The notes under the pieces: model-generated
What the model was told of the DNA's origin: nothing
The model's input: only the letters and a program-made list of their open reading frames with translations
The model's database searches: none
Shown here: in pieces, positions 51,032 to 60,570 of the stretch
Position numbering within the stretch: position 1 is the stretch's first letter
Layout of the letters: every line of letters begins with the position of its first letter
Made by a program: the position numbers and the translations under genes
Source: Salinispora fenicalii
Lineage (GTDB): Bacteria; Actinomycetota; Actinomycetes; Mycobacteriales; Micromonosporaceae
NCBI RefSeq assembly: GCF_000514815.1
Contig: NZ_AZWQ01000031.1
Coordinates: 1-64,000, forward strand
Length of the DNA stretch: 64,000 bases
Direction of reading: 5' to 3'

Positions 51032-52464
51032 TGCGCGGAACGCAGATCGCCGCCCTCACCGCTGGCCATCCGGCCGGGCTAACCGACGCCCTCAACCTGG
51101 TGGAAGGCCTTGATGCCGCCCTGACCCGAGGCCTGGCCCGGGTCGGCGACGAGGACGCTGCGGCGCTGGCCGGCCTGGCCGGGGCGCTGGCGACCACCCC
51201 GTTGGCGAACCTGGTCGCCGAGGCGGTCGACAAGATCATTGCTGGTTCGGGAGCCCACGAGTATGTCGCTGCGCTCGCTGGAGCACGGTCGGCGGTGTTC
51301 GGAGCGGTGCACGATGCCCTGCTCGGGCAGGTCGACGTCGCCTTCGAGCGCAGCCGTGCGCCGTGGGCGCCGGTCCCGCCCGCCGCACCTGACGAGGTGT
51401 CACCCGCCGCACCTGGCGAGATGTCGCCGGCCCTGGCCGGGGCGCGCGCTTGGTTGTCCGAGGTGGCGGTGACCGGGTGGCGTGGCGTCAACCACGAGTT
51501 GGTGGCCGGGGCCGGGTCGGCGGTTGAGGCGGCGCTGGCCGTACCTGAACTGCGGCGGCTCGCGGTGCTGCTCGACGGTCTCGCCGCTGAGCTGCGTGCC
51601 TGCGTGCCGGTTGCCAGGATGCCGCAGCTGCCGCAGCGCCGCTGGGCCGACCTGTGGTCCCGTGGTGTGCTGCTCGCCCAGGAGACCGCCGCTGGGGATA
51701 CGGCCCTCAGCGTCGCCGAACGGGTGTCGGGGCGGCTGCTGCCGCTGGCGGTGGACGTGCACGAACACGACACCGCAGTGCAGTTCCAGGTGCATGCGCT
51801 TCTCGAGCCGGCCGGTGGCGGGCCGCCCCGGCTCGTCCGTACGGCGGTGGGCGCGGCGAAGGTGGACAGCATCGTTGGTCCGGCGCTGTGGCGGCTGCTG
51901 CCGGCGCAGTCCGTCCTGCTGGCGGCGCTGGCGCAGCGGCGCGGTGTGCTGGTGTCTGACGTGCCGATCCGAGGTGCGGATGTGTATTGGCAGGACGACC
52001 GGGCGCGGCTCGATGAGCCGGTCGATCCGTTCGCCGCGGCACGGGTCCTGCTGCCGGGGGCCTTGGCGGCAGCACCGCATCCGGTGGACCGGCACCCGGC
52101 CGGGATCGCCGAGCCTGTCCTGATCGAGGGGTACGCCGTCAGTGCCCAGGAGGGTGGGCTCACGGTGGAGCTGGACGGCCACCGGCTCGCTGTGGCGGTA
52201 GACCGATTGCCCTCCTGCGGTCCGCTCACCCCGGAGTTGGTCGCCGCGTCGACGGCATGTCTCGGGCTGCTGCGCTGGGATGCCGGCCAGTGGCTGCTGC
52301 AGCCGGTGGCGGTGCAGGCCACCGTCAAGCGCAAGATCGTCGCCGTGCACACCGGCGACTGGGCGTGCGGGGTCACCGACGCGAAGGCCGCGAAGGCCGA
52401 TGCGAAGGCGGGCGACGCCGTGCTGGTGTTGCGGGAACGGGCGGGACGGTTGCTGCGCCGATGA
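51031..52464 (+). CDS. uncharacterised 477-aa protein of the MoxR/VWA operon
   Basis: The protein is Ala/Leu-rich and mostly helical (residues 1-200 with DALNLVEGLDAALTRGLARV and a TPLANLVAEAVDKIIAG helix), a Pro/Ala linker near 115-135 and a more beta-rich C-terminal half (LEPAGGGPPRLVRTAVGAAKV and QPVAVQATVKRKIVAVHTGDW). No enzyme motif was recognised. It is fixed between the SWIM and VWA genes by 1- and 4-nt overlaps, so it is an operon component, perhaps a scaffold. It may correspond in position to DUF5691 in related operons, but I could not confirm similarity. Confidence 0.8.
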   Translation: MRGTQIAALTAGHPAGLTDALNLVEGLDAALTRGLARVGDEDAAALAGLAGALATTPLANLVAEAVDKIIAGSGAHEYVAALAGARSAVFGAVHDALLGQVDVAFERSRAPWAPVPPAAPDEVSPAAPGEMSPALAGARAWLSEVAVTGWRGVNHELVAGAGSAVEAALAVPELRRLAVLLDGLAAELRACVPVARMPQLPQRRWADLWSRGVLLAQETAAGDTALSVAERVSGRLLPLAVDVHEHDTAVQFQVHALLEPAGGGPPRLVRTAVGAAKVDSIVGPALWRLLPAQSVLLAALAQRRGVLVSDVPIRGADVYWQDDRARLDEPVDPFAAARVLLPGALAAAPHPVDRHPAGIAEPVLIEGYAVSAQEGGLTVELDGHRLAVAVDRLPSCGPLTPELVAASTACLGLLRWDAGQWLLQPVAVQATVKRKIVAVHTGDWACGVTDAKAAKADAKAGDAVLVLRERAGRLLRR

Positions 52465-53804
52465 CCCTTCCCCATCACGATCGCGCCGACAAAAATCGGC
52501 GGCAGGTGCTCTACTGGCGGCTACTGGCCAGGCTTTTCGACCCGAACGAGCAGCCCACGCTGGAAACGGCGAGCCTGGCCGTGGTCGAGGACCTGGGGCT
52601 ACCCGCCGCGCTGCTGGACCCGGCCGTCTCGGTGGACTCTGTGGTCCAGCGTTACCCATCGCTCGCCGCGGAGCTGCGCGGCCTGCTCACCGCTGCCGAG
52701 CAGGCACCAGCGGCCGACGACGCCGCCACACCGGAACCCGGTCCAGCCGAAGTGCGGCGGGCCGCGCTGGTGTCGAAGGTGCTGCTCAACGTGTTCGCCG
52801 CCGGTACCGGGCCGGTCAACGCCAGCGAGCTGGCCCGGTGGCAGTCCGACGCCGGTTGGTTCGAGCAGGCGCTCGGCGCCGAGCCGGGCGAGCTACGCCG
52901 GGAGGGCGGGACGGGGCTGGGTGGCACTCTCGCCGGGCTGGAAGCCGACTTGGTACGCCGAATGCACCTGCGCGAGGTGCTCGCCGATCCGGTGCTGGCC
53001 AGCCGGCTCACGCCGAGCATGTCGCTGATCGAGCAGCTGTTGCGGGACAAGGCGAACCTGTCCGGGGTAGCTCTGGCCAATGCCAAGGCACTGATCCGCC
53101 GGTTCGTCGACGAGGTCGCCGAGGTGCTGCGCACGCAGGTGGAGCAGACCAGCGTGGGAACCATCGACCGGTCGGTGCCGCCGAAGCGGGTGTTCCGTAA
53201 CCTCGATCTGGACCGCACCATCTGGCAGAACCTGACCAACTGGAGCCCCGAGGATCAGCGGCTCTACGTCGATCGCCTCTACTACCGGCACACCGCCCGC
53301 CGTACGACGCCGGCTCGGCTGATCGTGGTGGTGGACCAGTCCGGCTCGATGGTCGACTCGATGGTCAACTGCACGATCCTGGCGTCTATCTTCGCTGGGC
53401 TACCCAAGGTGGACGTGCATCTGATCGCGTACGACACGCAGGCGCTGGACCTGACCCCGTGGGTGCACGATCCGTTCGAGGTGCTGCTGCGCACCAAGCT
53501 GGGCGGCGGCAACGACGGTCCGGTCGCCATGGCGATGGCCCGTCCCAAGATCGCCGAACCGCGGAACACCGTCCTGGTGTGGATTTCAGATTTCTACGAG
53601 TTCGACCGGTCGCAGCCCCTGTTCGACGGCATCGAGGCCGTACACCGCTCCGGCGTGCGATTCATCCCCGTCGGCTCAGTCAACAGCTCCGGCCAGCAGA
53701 GCGTCAATCCCTGGTTTCGGCAGCGCTTCAAGGACCTGGGCACTCCGGTGATCTCGGGTCACCTCCGCAAACTCGTCTTCGAGCTCAAGAGCTTTCTCAC
53801 CTAG
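52461..53804 (+). CDS. VWA-domain (CoxE-like) protein
   Basis: The 447-residue protein has a helical N-terminal region (about 1-280) and a C-terminal von Willebrand A domain with a complete MIDAS: DQSGSM (Asp292, Ser294, Ser296), a later conserved Thr/Asp in the AYDTQALDLTPWVHDP region and SDFYEFD. VWA proteins pair with MoxR-type AAA ATPases to insert metals or remodel protein complexes. ATG at 52461 overlaps the preceding stop (ATGA); the MoxR gene follows after 15 nt. Confidence 0.88.
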   Translation: MTLPHHDRADKNRRQVLYWRLLARLFDPNEQPTLETASLAVVEDLGLPAALLDPAVSVDSVVQRYPSLAAELRGLLTAAEQAPAADDAATPEPGPAEVRRAALVSKVLLNVFAAGTGPVNASELARWQSDAGWFEQALGAEPGELRREGGTGLGGTLAGLEADLVRRMHLREVLADPVLASRLTPSMSLIEQLLRDKANLSGVALANAKALIRRFVDEVAEVLRTQVEQTSVGTIDRSVPPKRVFRNLDLDRTIWQNLTNWSPEDQRLYVDRLYYRHTARRTTPARLIVVVDQSGSMVDSMVNCTILASIFAGLPKVDVHLIAYDTQALDLTPWVHDPFEVLLRTKLGGGNDGPVAMAMARPKIAEPRNTVLVWISDFYEFDRSQPLFDGIEAVHRSGVRFIPVGSVNSSGQQSVNPWFRQRFKDLGTPVISGHLRKLVFELKSFLT

Positions 53805-53819
53805 GAGTCCAACCCCCTC

Positions 53820-54932
53820 ATGTCTGAGATGTTGCGTGCCCCCGTTGAGGTCAAGTACGCCGACGAACTCGACTACCTGGCGTCGGTCGACACCGACCCG
53901 AAGCCGTTTTCCTGGCGGCTCAGCCCCCGCATGGTCCGGCTGTTCGTCCTCGGCTCCGAACGCGCCGACGGCCTGGACCGGGTGATCCCGCAGAAGTGGT
54001 TCGGCGACCGCAGCTTCGTCGAACGCAGCATCGTCACCCTGGCCTCCGACCGGGGTCTGCTGCTCATCGGTGACCCCGGCACCGGCAAGAGCTGGCTGGC
54101 CGAGCTGTTGGCCGCCGCGATCTGCCGCAACTCCACGCTGGTGGTGCAGGGCACCGCCGGCACCACCGAGGACCACATCAAGTACTCGTGGAATGTGTCC
54201 ATGGTCATCGGCCGGGGGCAGTCCCGGGAGTCGATGATCCCGTCACCGATCATGACCGCGATGGAGCAGGGTGTCATCGGCCGTTTCGAGGAGCTGACCC
54301 GCTCCACCAGCGACGTACAGGACGCGCTCATCTCCATCCTGTCGGAGAAGTATGTATCGATTCCGGAGCTGGACAACGACAACATCGTCTTTGCCAAGCC
54401 CGGCTTCTCCATCATCGCGACCGCGAACAGTCGCGACCGCGGGGTCAACGATCTGTCCTCCGCGCTGAAGCGACGGTTCAATTTCGTCCGGATCCCGGTG
54501 GTGACCAACAAACGCAGCGAGGCAGAGATCGTCCGGTTCCGCACCGAGGAACTGCTGCGCCGACACCGCATTGAGGTCGAGGTTCCGCCCACCCTGCTGG
54601 ACATCCTGCTGCAGAGCTTCGCCGACCTGCGTACGGCTGCTGCGGGGGCGACCAGTGACGACGAGAAGCTCGAGTCGGCGCTGTCCACGGCAGAGCAGAT
54701 CGGTGTGTTGGAGGATGCCATCCTGCACAGCCAGTTCTTCGGCGACCGGGCGCTGCATGCCGAAACCCTGGCCAGGTCGCTGATGGGGTCGTTGGCCCGG
54801 CGAAGCCCGGAGGACCTGGCGATTCTGAACAAGTACCTGCACGGGGTAGTGGAGCCTCGGGCCAAGCAGGACGGCGGCGGGTGGGAGGGCTTCCTCGACG
54901 GCGGCCGTCAAGCGATCGCTGCTCTGTCGTGA
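53820..54932 (+). CDS. MoxR-family AAA+ ATPase
   Basis: The 370-residue protein has Walker A GDPGTGKS (84-91), a Walker B region that is atypical (GVIGRFEELTRS, Glu-rich instead of the usual hhhDE), sensor 1 SIIATANSRDRG and an Arg-finger segment LKRRFNFV. MoxR ATPases are chaperone-like and act with VWA proteins. ATG at 53820; its stop overlaps the DUF5682 start (GTGA). Its unusual Walker B suggests altered hydrolysis or coupling, though Glu at the end of the strand could still activate water. Confidence 0.88.
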   Translation: MSEMLRAPVEVKYADELDYLASVDTDPKPFSWRLSPRMVRLFVLGSERADGLDRVIPQKWFGDRSFVERSIVTLASDRGLLLIGDPGTGKSWLAELLAAAICRNSTLVVQGTAGTTEDHIKYSWNVSMVIGRGQSRESMIPSPIMTAMEQGVIGRFEELTRSTSDVQDALISILSEKYVSIPELDNDNIVFAKPGFSIIATANSRDRGVNDLSSALKRRFNFVRIPVVTNKRSEAEIVRFRTEELLRRHRIEVEVPPTLLDILLQSFADLRTAAAGATSDDEKLESALSTAEQIGVLEDAILHSQFFGDRALHAETLARSLMGSLARRSPEDLAILNKYLHGVVEPRAKQDGGGWEGFLDGGRQAIAALS

Positions 54933-57757
54933 CCGCGCCCACTACCGGTGGCCCGTTTACTGGTCTTCGCGAACAGCTCACCGCCGCCGCCGCTGCCTTC
55001 GCCGACTCTCCGGACGCACTCGCCGACATGCTCAAGGGCATGGTTGACGATGTCGACCGGGCCCTCGCCGTGCCGCTGGAGATCTTCCCGGTGTGCCACC
55101 ACTCGCCGGCCTCCGCGCTGGCCGTGGTACGCCGGCTGCGCGAAAAGCAGCCCCGGGTGATCTATCTGGAACTCTGCGAGGATCTGCAACCGCTGCTGGC
55201 CGAACTGGGCAACTGCCGGCTCCCGGTGGCGGTGCAGGCGTTCGCCTCTGAGCTGGACGGCCATCCGAACGAGTGGGGTCCGCTCAGCGTCGTCGCACCG
55301 ATCACTGAGGCCTCTGCTGAATACCAGGCCATCTGCTATGCCCTCGAAACCCCCGGGGTCGAACTGGTGCTGGTGGACCGCTCCACTGACCATGTTTTTC
55401 AGTGGTTGCCCCGCACCCCGCAGGTCCAGTCGGAGGGTGCCTTCCAGGTGGGCGAGGGGGGTGGCGGGCCCGGTGACGACGCTGCCCTGCACGGCGACGC
55501 GGTGGGGGTGGAGATCGGTGACCTGCGCCCCGGCTTCGCTGAGCTGGAGGCGTACCTGCTGCACCACGGCAAGGTGCGGCACTGGTCGGAGTGGTGGGAC
55601 CAGTACGTCGAACAGCCCCTCGCCGACGCCGACCACGAAACCTACCAGCAGGTGATGCTCCTCATCGGCAGCCTGTTCCGCCGGCTACGCCCGGATCGCT
55701 CCGAGCGGCTGGACCGCGACGAAGACCGTGAGCGGTACATGTGGACGCGGATGCGGGAACACATCGCCGCCTCCGGTGTTGATCCCGACCACTGCCTCTA
55801 CATTTGCGGTGCCTTCCACGCCGTAAGTCAGGTCGAGCAGTTCGGCCTCACCCCCGATGCCCCCGGCTACGAAATCAGCCCCCGCACCGACACCCGCTGG
55901 CGGTACGGGCTGATCCCATCCAGCCATTCCGCCATTGAGGCGCAGTTCGGCCTGGCCCCCGGCTCGGTCTCCATCGCCGCGGCAACCTGGACGAAGGCGT
56001 TGAAACACTCGGGTCTCACCCCATACCGGCTGAACGGGCAGCGCGGTTCCCGTACTCGCGGCCGGCGCGGGCGAAGCGCCGCCGGAGCCGCCACCGGTCC
56101 CACCGACCGGCTCTCCGGATTTCTCGCCGCAGCACCCGAGTTCAACGGCCTCGACGAGGCTGAGCTCCGCGGCTGGTGCGTTGAGATCGTCCGGCTCGCC
56201 CGACGCAACGGCTACCTTGCCAGCACCGCCGACGCGATCGCCGTCTACGAGACTTCCATTCTCCTCGCCGGTCTACGCAACCGGACCCGCCCCACCCCGT
56301 ACGACTTTGCCGACGCCGCGGTCACCTGCATTGAGAAGGACGCCGTCCCCGGCCGGCGGGACGTGCGACGACTCTGCGAGATCCTGCTCGGCGGTGACCG
56401 AGTTGGCCGGGTCGGCTACGAGGCCCTTCCGCCGCTGGCCCGCGATGTCCTCGAACGTCTCCGCCCACTCGGCCTGGACTTGGAGAAGCGGACTGTCCAG
56501 CGGGCCTTGCTCGACCTGCGCGCCGACTCCCGGCTGGCACCCTGCTCCGATCTACTCTGGATGCTGCGGTACCTGCTCCCGCACGATGCGGCGCGTCCGA
56601 TCATGGGGGAGCGGCGGCTGGGTCACCGCTCCATCCAGGAGAGTTGGGACATCGGTCTCGGTCGCAACCAACGGGCCCTGATCGAGCTGGGCTACGAGGG
56701 TGTCACCGTGGAGCAGGTGCTGGAGCAGCGACTGCGTCGCGCGGTAGGCGGACCGCAGGCGACTGCCGCCGAAGCTCTGGCGGCGATCGAGGATGCCATC
56801 CGGTTACTCGACAGCCCCCGTCTGGTCGACGAACTCGGCGGTCGGGCCGTGGAGCTGCTCGCTGCCGAACGCACTGTCGACGACGCCCCACATGTACTGC
56901 ACCGCATCCGCCGGCTCCTGGTCCACTACCGCGCCACTGCGACGGCTCTGCCGTCCTGGTGCGAGGCGTTCGTGGTCGCCGGCTACACGCACTACTGCAC
57001 TCTGCTGCCGAGCGCGTTCGCCGACGAGCAGGCGGGGGTCCGGCAGGTCGGTGCCATGCTCGGTTTTCTGTTCAGCATGGAGAACCTGGCGTTGACCCTC
57101 GGCTGTGAGCGTACGCAGCTCGAACTAGCCGTCGCGCAGGCGCACCCGGAGGAGCCCGCCAAGCTGGCCCTGCACTGGGCGGCCCGACACCAGCTGGGCC
57201 TGCTGCCCCTCGTTGAGTTGCGCGCCCGCTGCGCCGAGCTGCTGGCCAACCCGCTGGTGGTGCCGATCTTCCCGCAGTACCTCTCCGGCTTCGTCCAGGC
57301 CCTCGACCCGGTACCTGGGCTGGCGTCGTTCGTGGTCGAGCTGATGTCGAGCACGTTCGCTCAGCTGCCCGACTCGATCCTGCTGCCCTGGCTGCCCACT
57401 CTCATCACCACACTGCGCGAGCACGGTCCGGAGCTGGTGCCGCTGCTGATCCGAGAGGCCGCAAGCACCTTTCCCGGCGACCTGGCCGCGCTAGACACCT
57501 GGGTGCCACCCTGGGTTTCAACCACCCCGGCGCCGGTGGTCGTGCCGGCGGGGCCAGTTGTCGGGCTGTTGACCGACTATCCCGATTCCATTGACGCGAT
57601 CGCCGCACTGCTCGGCTGCTCCAATCCGTGGCGACGGCACGACCAACCCGCTCGTACCGAGGTAGCGGCGCTGCTCACCCAGCACCCCGACACCGCAGCA
57701 GCCGTGGTTGACCTCCTGTCGGCAAGGTCGCGAACCGCGACGTCGATGCCGAGCTAG
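54929..57757 (+). CDS. DUF5682-family protein (ChaN/TraB/EreA-like fold)
   Basis: The 942-residue protein has an N-terminal segment IFPVCHHSPASALAVVRRL followed by VIYLELCEDLQPLL, similar to the metal-free His/Glu core of the TIKI/TraB/erythromycin-esterase superfamily, a YICGAFHAVSQVEQFG segment near 305, and a long helical C-terminal region of about 500 residues. A basic linker (RTRGRRGRSAAG) lies near residue 375. It is the terminal member of the operon and likely the effector acted on by MoxR/VWA, but the substrate is unknown. GTG at 54929 is coupled to the MoxR stop. Confidence 0.85.
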   Translation: MTAPTTGGPFTGLREQLTAAAAAFADSPDALADMLKGMVDDVDRALAVPLEIFPVCHHSPASALAVVRRLREKQPRVIYLELCEDLQPLLAELGNCRLPVAVQAFASELDGHPNEWGPLSVVAPITEASAEYQAICYALETPGVELVLVDRSTDHVFQWLPRTPQVQSEGAFQVGEGGGGPGDDAALHGDAVGVEIGDLRPGFAELEAYLLHHGKVRHWSEWWDQYVEQPLADADHETYQQVMLLIGSLFRRLRPDRSERLDRDEDRERYMWTRMREHIAASGVDPDHCLYICGAFHAVSQVEQFGLTPDAPGYEISPRTDTRWRYGLIPSSHSAIEAQFGLAPGSVSIAAATWTKALKHSGLTPYRLNGQRGSRTRGRRGRSAAGAATGPTDRLSGFLAAAPEFNGLDEAELRGWCVEIVRLARRNGYLASTADAIAVYETSILLAGLRNRTRPTPYDFADAAVTCIEKDAVPGRRDVRRLCEILLGGDRVGRVGYEALPPLARDVLERLRPLGLDLEKRTVQRALLDLRADSRLAPCSDLLWMLRYLLPHDAARPIMGERRLGHRSIQESWDIGLGRNQRALIELGYEGVTVEQVLEQRLRRAVGGPQATAAEALAAIEDAIRLLDSPRLVDELGGRAVELLAAERTVDDAPHVLHRIRRLLVHYRATATALPSWCEAFVVAGYTHYCTLLPSAFADEQAGVRQVGAMLGFLFSMENLALTLGCERTQLELAVAQAHPEEPAKLALHWAARHQLGLLPLVELRARCAELLANPLVVPIFPQYLSGFVQALDPVPGLASFVVELMSSTFAQLPDSILLPWLPTLITTLREHGPELVPLLIREAASTFPGDLAALDTWVPPWVSTTPAPVVVPAGPVVGLLTDYPDSIDAIAALLGCSNPWRRHDQPARTEVAALLTQHPDTAAAVVDLLSARSRTATSMPS

Positions 57758-57951
57758 CCGCCGCGGATCGCACCATCCGGAGCTGAGCGGCGGCGATGCC
57801 AGCTGTCCCGGTCGGCAGTCTGTGTTCCGCAGTCCCTACGAACCAGGGCCAGGCAAGTGTCAAGGTGCGTCCATGGCATTTCGGCAGGTGCAACCTCCGC
57901 CGTGGCCTCGGACGGATCGATTCTTCCACTATGCGTCTATTAGACGGACAT

Positions 57952-59154
57952 TCACCGTACGCGTTCTCCGGCCCGGAAGACCGCGCGAGCCTGGACCATT
58001 GCATTGATGTCAGTTACGGGGTTCCCCGCCACGGCCAGCAGATCGGCGTCGTAGCCGACCGCCACCCGCCCCTTGCGGTGGCCGAGGCGGCACGCCTGCG
58101 CGGCCAACGACGTCACCGATGCCAACGCCTCGGCGTTGGTGCCGACCTGGCCGGCGAAGTATCCGACGTCGCTCGGAAGGATGTCGTGGGGCTTGTGCTG
58201 GTTGATTCCCGCATCGGTGCAGCAGACGACGCGAACGCCACGGCGACGCAGGTACGCCTGATTCTCCCAGTAGGGCGCGATGGTCTGGAGCACCTCCTCG
58301 GGCATCCCGTCTCTGGGCCGCACGACCGTGCATCCGACGAAGATCCCGGCCGCGGCGATCGCGTCGACCGTCGCCGGATCCAGCTTCAGCCCGTCGGCGG
58401 TCATGAACGTGCAGTGCTCGATGCTGTCGACCCCGACTGCGACGGCGTCGGCGATCCCTCTGGTCGCGTGGGCATGGGCGATGACCGGCAGGCCCCGGTC
58501 GTGGGCGGTCCGAGTGACTGCGCGTAGTTCATCGAGGGTGTACTGCGCCGCTGCGGCGTTTGAGCCGCGGGTAGTCATCCCACCCGTCGCCATGATCTTC
58601 AGGAGATCGGTACCGTGGTCGGCTCGGGCGTTAACCGCTGCGACCAGTTGGTCCGTGTTATCCGCCTCGCCCCCGAGATACCAGCAATGCCCGCTGCTGC
58701 GCGTGATCGGAGGCCCGGCAGCGAGCACCTGCGGACCACTGGTGTCCTCGGCATACTCCTCCCGCAACCGCAGGCCGAGGTAACCCCTGTCGCCCAGATC
58801 CCGGACCGTGGTGATGCCGGCGCGCAGCGCGCGGGCCGCATGTTCGCGCATCCGGCCCAGGATCGTGGTGTCGTCGTCGTGAATCATCTGGTGCTCGGTG
58901 CGCCCCTGCGGGTCGAACGCCAGATGTGTGTGCGCGTCCACCAGACCGGGCAGGAGCGTGACATCTCCGAGATCGGTCATCGGCACCCCGTCCGGGGGAG
59001 AGGCGCCGGTAACGTCCACATCGGTAATCTGCCCGCCTGTTACCAAAACCAGCACCGGGCCGTCGTGCAGCAGGTGACCGTCGAACAGACGTGTCGCACG
59101 GATCGCCAGCCGTGGGTCACAAACGGTCTTTGCCTGAGTCGTAGCCAAGCCCAC
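57952..59154 (-). CDS. amidohydrolase-family enzyme (imidazolonepropionase/prolidase-like)
   Basis: The 400-residue cytosolic enzyme has the metal-binding motif DAHTHL, a carboxylated-Lys candidate in LLKIMATGG, metal His residues in HAHAT and IEHCTF, and the catalytic Asp in CCTDAG. These are the ordered ligands of the binuclear amidohydrolase superfamily, in the subgroup with Xaa-Pro dipeptidases and related hydrolases. GTG at 59154 lies 3 nt after the stop of a small ORF, so it may be translated as the second gene. The substrate is not known. Confidence 0.88.
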   Translation of the reverse strand: MGLATTQAKTVCDPRLAIRATRLFDGHLLHDGPVLVLVTGGQITDVDVTGASPPDGVPMTDLGDVTLLPGLVDAHTHLAFDPQGRTEHQMIHDDDTTILGRMREHAARALRAGITTVRDLGDRGYLGLRLREEYAEDTSGPQVLAAGPPITRSSGHCWYLGGEADNTDQLVAAVNARADHGTDLLKIMATGGMTTRGSNAAAAQYTLDELRAVTRTAHDRGLPVIAHAHATRGIADAVAVGVDSIEHCTFMTADGLKLDPATVDAIAAAGIFVGCTVVRPRDGMPEEVLQTIAPYWENQAYLRRRGVRVVCCTDAGINQHKPHDILPSDVGYFAGQVGTNAEALASVTSLAAQACRLGHRKGRVAVGYDADLLAVAGNPVTDINAMVQARAVFRAGERVR

Positions 59155-59157
59155 CGC

Positions 59158-59367
59158 TCAGCTCCGATCGGCTCGGATGCCGGCGATCAAGTCCCGTTTA
59201 CGGACCGGTGCCGCCCACCGGTCGGGGGCGTGGATACGGGGCTTGCGGCCGAGCTCCGCCGAGAGGCTGCCGCAGAGCAGCCGTTCAATCCAGGTGCCGG
59301 CGTTTGTGGGATCTCCGCAAGGACGGGCATGCACAGCCATCAGGAAGCACTCCTGAGCAATGGTCAC
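59158..59367 (-). CDS. small hypothetical ORF upstream of amidohydrolase
   Basis: The frame encodes 69 residues (MTIAQECFLMAVHARPCGD...) with two Cys-containing segments and a basic C-terminus (APVRKRDLIAGIRADRS). It ends 3 nt before the amidohydrolase GTG. No family is recognised; it may be a remnant of a larger gene or a coupled small protein. Confidence 0.35.
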   Translation of the reverse strand: MTIAQECFLMAVHARPCGDPTNAGTWIERLLCGSLSAELGRKPRIHAPDRWAAPVRKRDLIAGIRADRS

Positions 59368-59726
59368 TGGGTGAGCCCCTTCCGCGGAAACGCGTCACTG
59401 GCGACCGAGAGTTTATGATCAATACGGGTTGCGGTCCAGCGAGGCTGATTGAACCGCACCAGAAGAAGATCAAAGCCAGCGCCCGCACGACCCCCCGACT
59501 ACAGACGCGCCATGAGCGCCTTGCCCCGGCGAGACCGAGAACGGGTGAGGTGAGTCCGCCGAGGTCGGGGCCGAATCTGATGGCGGCGGTCGCAGCGGCA
59601 TGTCATCCTGCAGGCGGCTCACCACCGCACGGTGGGGGCGTCGGGTGCAGGGCCTACCACGAGGAGTGACGATGCGAGCACATTCCACGCTCCGGACTTC
59701 TGACCGTCCTACCGTGGAGTTTTGCC
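59368..59726. other. intergenic region, no gene seen
   Basis: No gene, RNA or strong hairpin was recognised between the small ORF and the ribosomal-protection-protein fragment. Confidence 0.4.
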
Positions 59727-59981
59727 TTGGCGTTGTTGAACCTCGGAATCGTCGCCCATGTTGACGCCGGAAAGACCAGCCTGACCGAACGCCTGCTCTA
59801 CGAGGCGGGCGCCGTCTCGCATTTGGGCAGTGTCGACGCCGGCACGACGCGGACCGACTCCATGGAGTTGGAGCGCCGGCGCGGCATCACCATCCGGGCG
59901 GCTGTCACGTCGATCGCGTTCGGCGACCTGAGCATCAACGTGCTGGACACCCCCGGACACCCCGACTTCATCGCAGAGTGA
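59727..59981 (+). pseudogene. truncated ribosomal-protection GTPase (TetM/OtrA type)
   Basis: The 84-residue frame reads [20 protein letters not shown] (G1), [19 protein letters not shown] (G2) and [13 protein letters not shown] (G3), the first eighth of an EF-G-like tetracycline ribosomal protection protein (full length about 640). It then meets TGA where the family continues with a Val-Glu-Arg segment; faint similarity (FLGGAV) continues for about 20 codons in the following bases, then is lost. It is a 5' fragment without G4/G5 or domains II-V and cannot protect ribosomes. Confidence 0.85.
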
Positions 59982-60047
59982 CGTTCCTGGGCGGTGCGGT
60001 GCACGTGCGGCCTATCGGCTGCCTCAGGCCGATTTCTCGCCGGCCCG

Positions 60048-60386
60048 TCACCGTCGCTTACTAAAAACGTCACGCCATATCAACCGGCTAACTGCCGTAG
60101 CTCGCTCCGCGCTATTTAACCCGTATTTCGCAAGCACTCGACGCTGATGCTTCATGAACGGCAGAATTGCGCTCCACACTAGAAGAACACCCAATACTAC
60201 GGAGGCGAATGCAACACCGGCGCCAACCATGCCCGCAGGCGCCGGTATACCTACGGCCAACAGGGCGATAGAGATGCCAATCATTGAAAATCCGGCCAGC
60301 GTCGCTCGATAACCCCATACAGCTCGACGGTAGGAGCCCGCAGCTCTCAGATCTCGTCGATCATCCGTTGATATCGTTCTTACCAA
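60048..60386 (-). CDS. small membrane protein (112 aa)
   Basis: The protein has a polar N-terminus, two hydrophobic helices (FSMIGISIALLAVGIPA and GVAFASVVLGVLLVWSAIL) and a basic C-terminus (RLIWRDVFSKRR). It starts with TTG at 60386 with AGGA upstream. The base composition looks less GC-rich than most of the window, suggesting transfer. Function unknown. Confidence 0.55.
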   Translation of the reverse strand: MVRTISTDDRRDLRAAGSYRRAVWGYRATLAGFSMIGISIALLAVGIPAPAGMVGAGVAFASVVLGVLLVWSAILPFMKHQRRVLAKYGLNSAERATAVSRLIWRDVFSKRR

Positions 60387-60570
60387 CGTACCCAGTCCTA
60401 TCTGTCGACCCAGTTAATAGCTATACCGTCTGCCCACGACGCCGGGCCAATGTTGGAAACATAGCGCTTACTTACCCTTCTCCGACTCTAGGCAACCCCC
60501 AGCCATAGCGTTTCAATACGAAGCCGAAAGACGGAACAACGCCGGGGCGCTGGGTCCTCGCCTGCCCTGT

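Noticed and set aside
52257-52460. Upstream extension of the VWA gene into the preceding gene
   Set aside because: It overlaps the 477-aa protein in another frame; ATG 52461 gives a clean ATGA overlap and the protein start fits.
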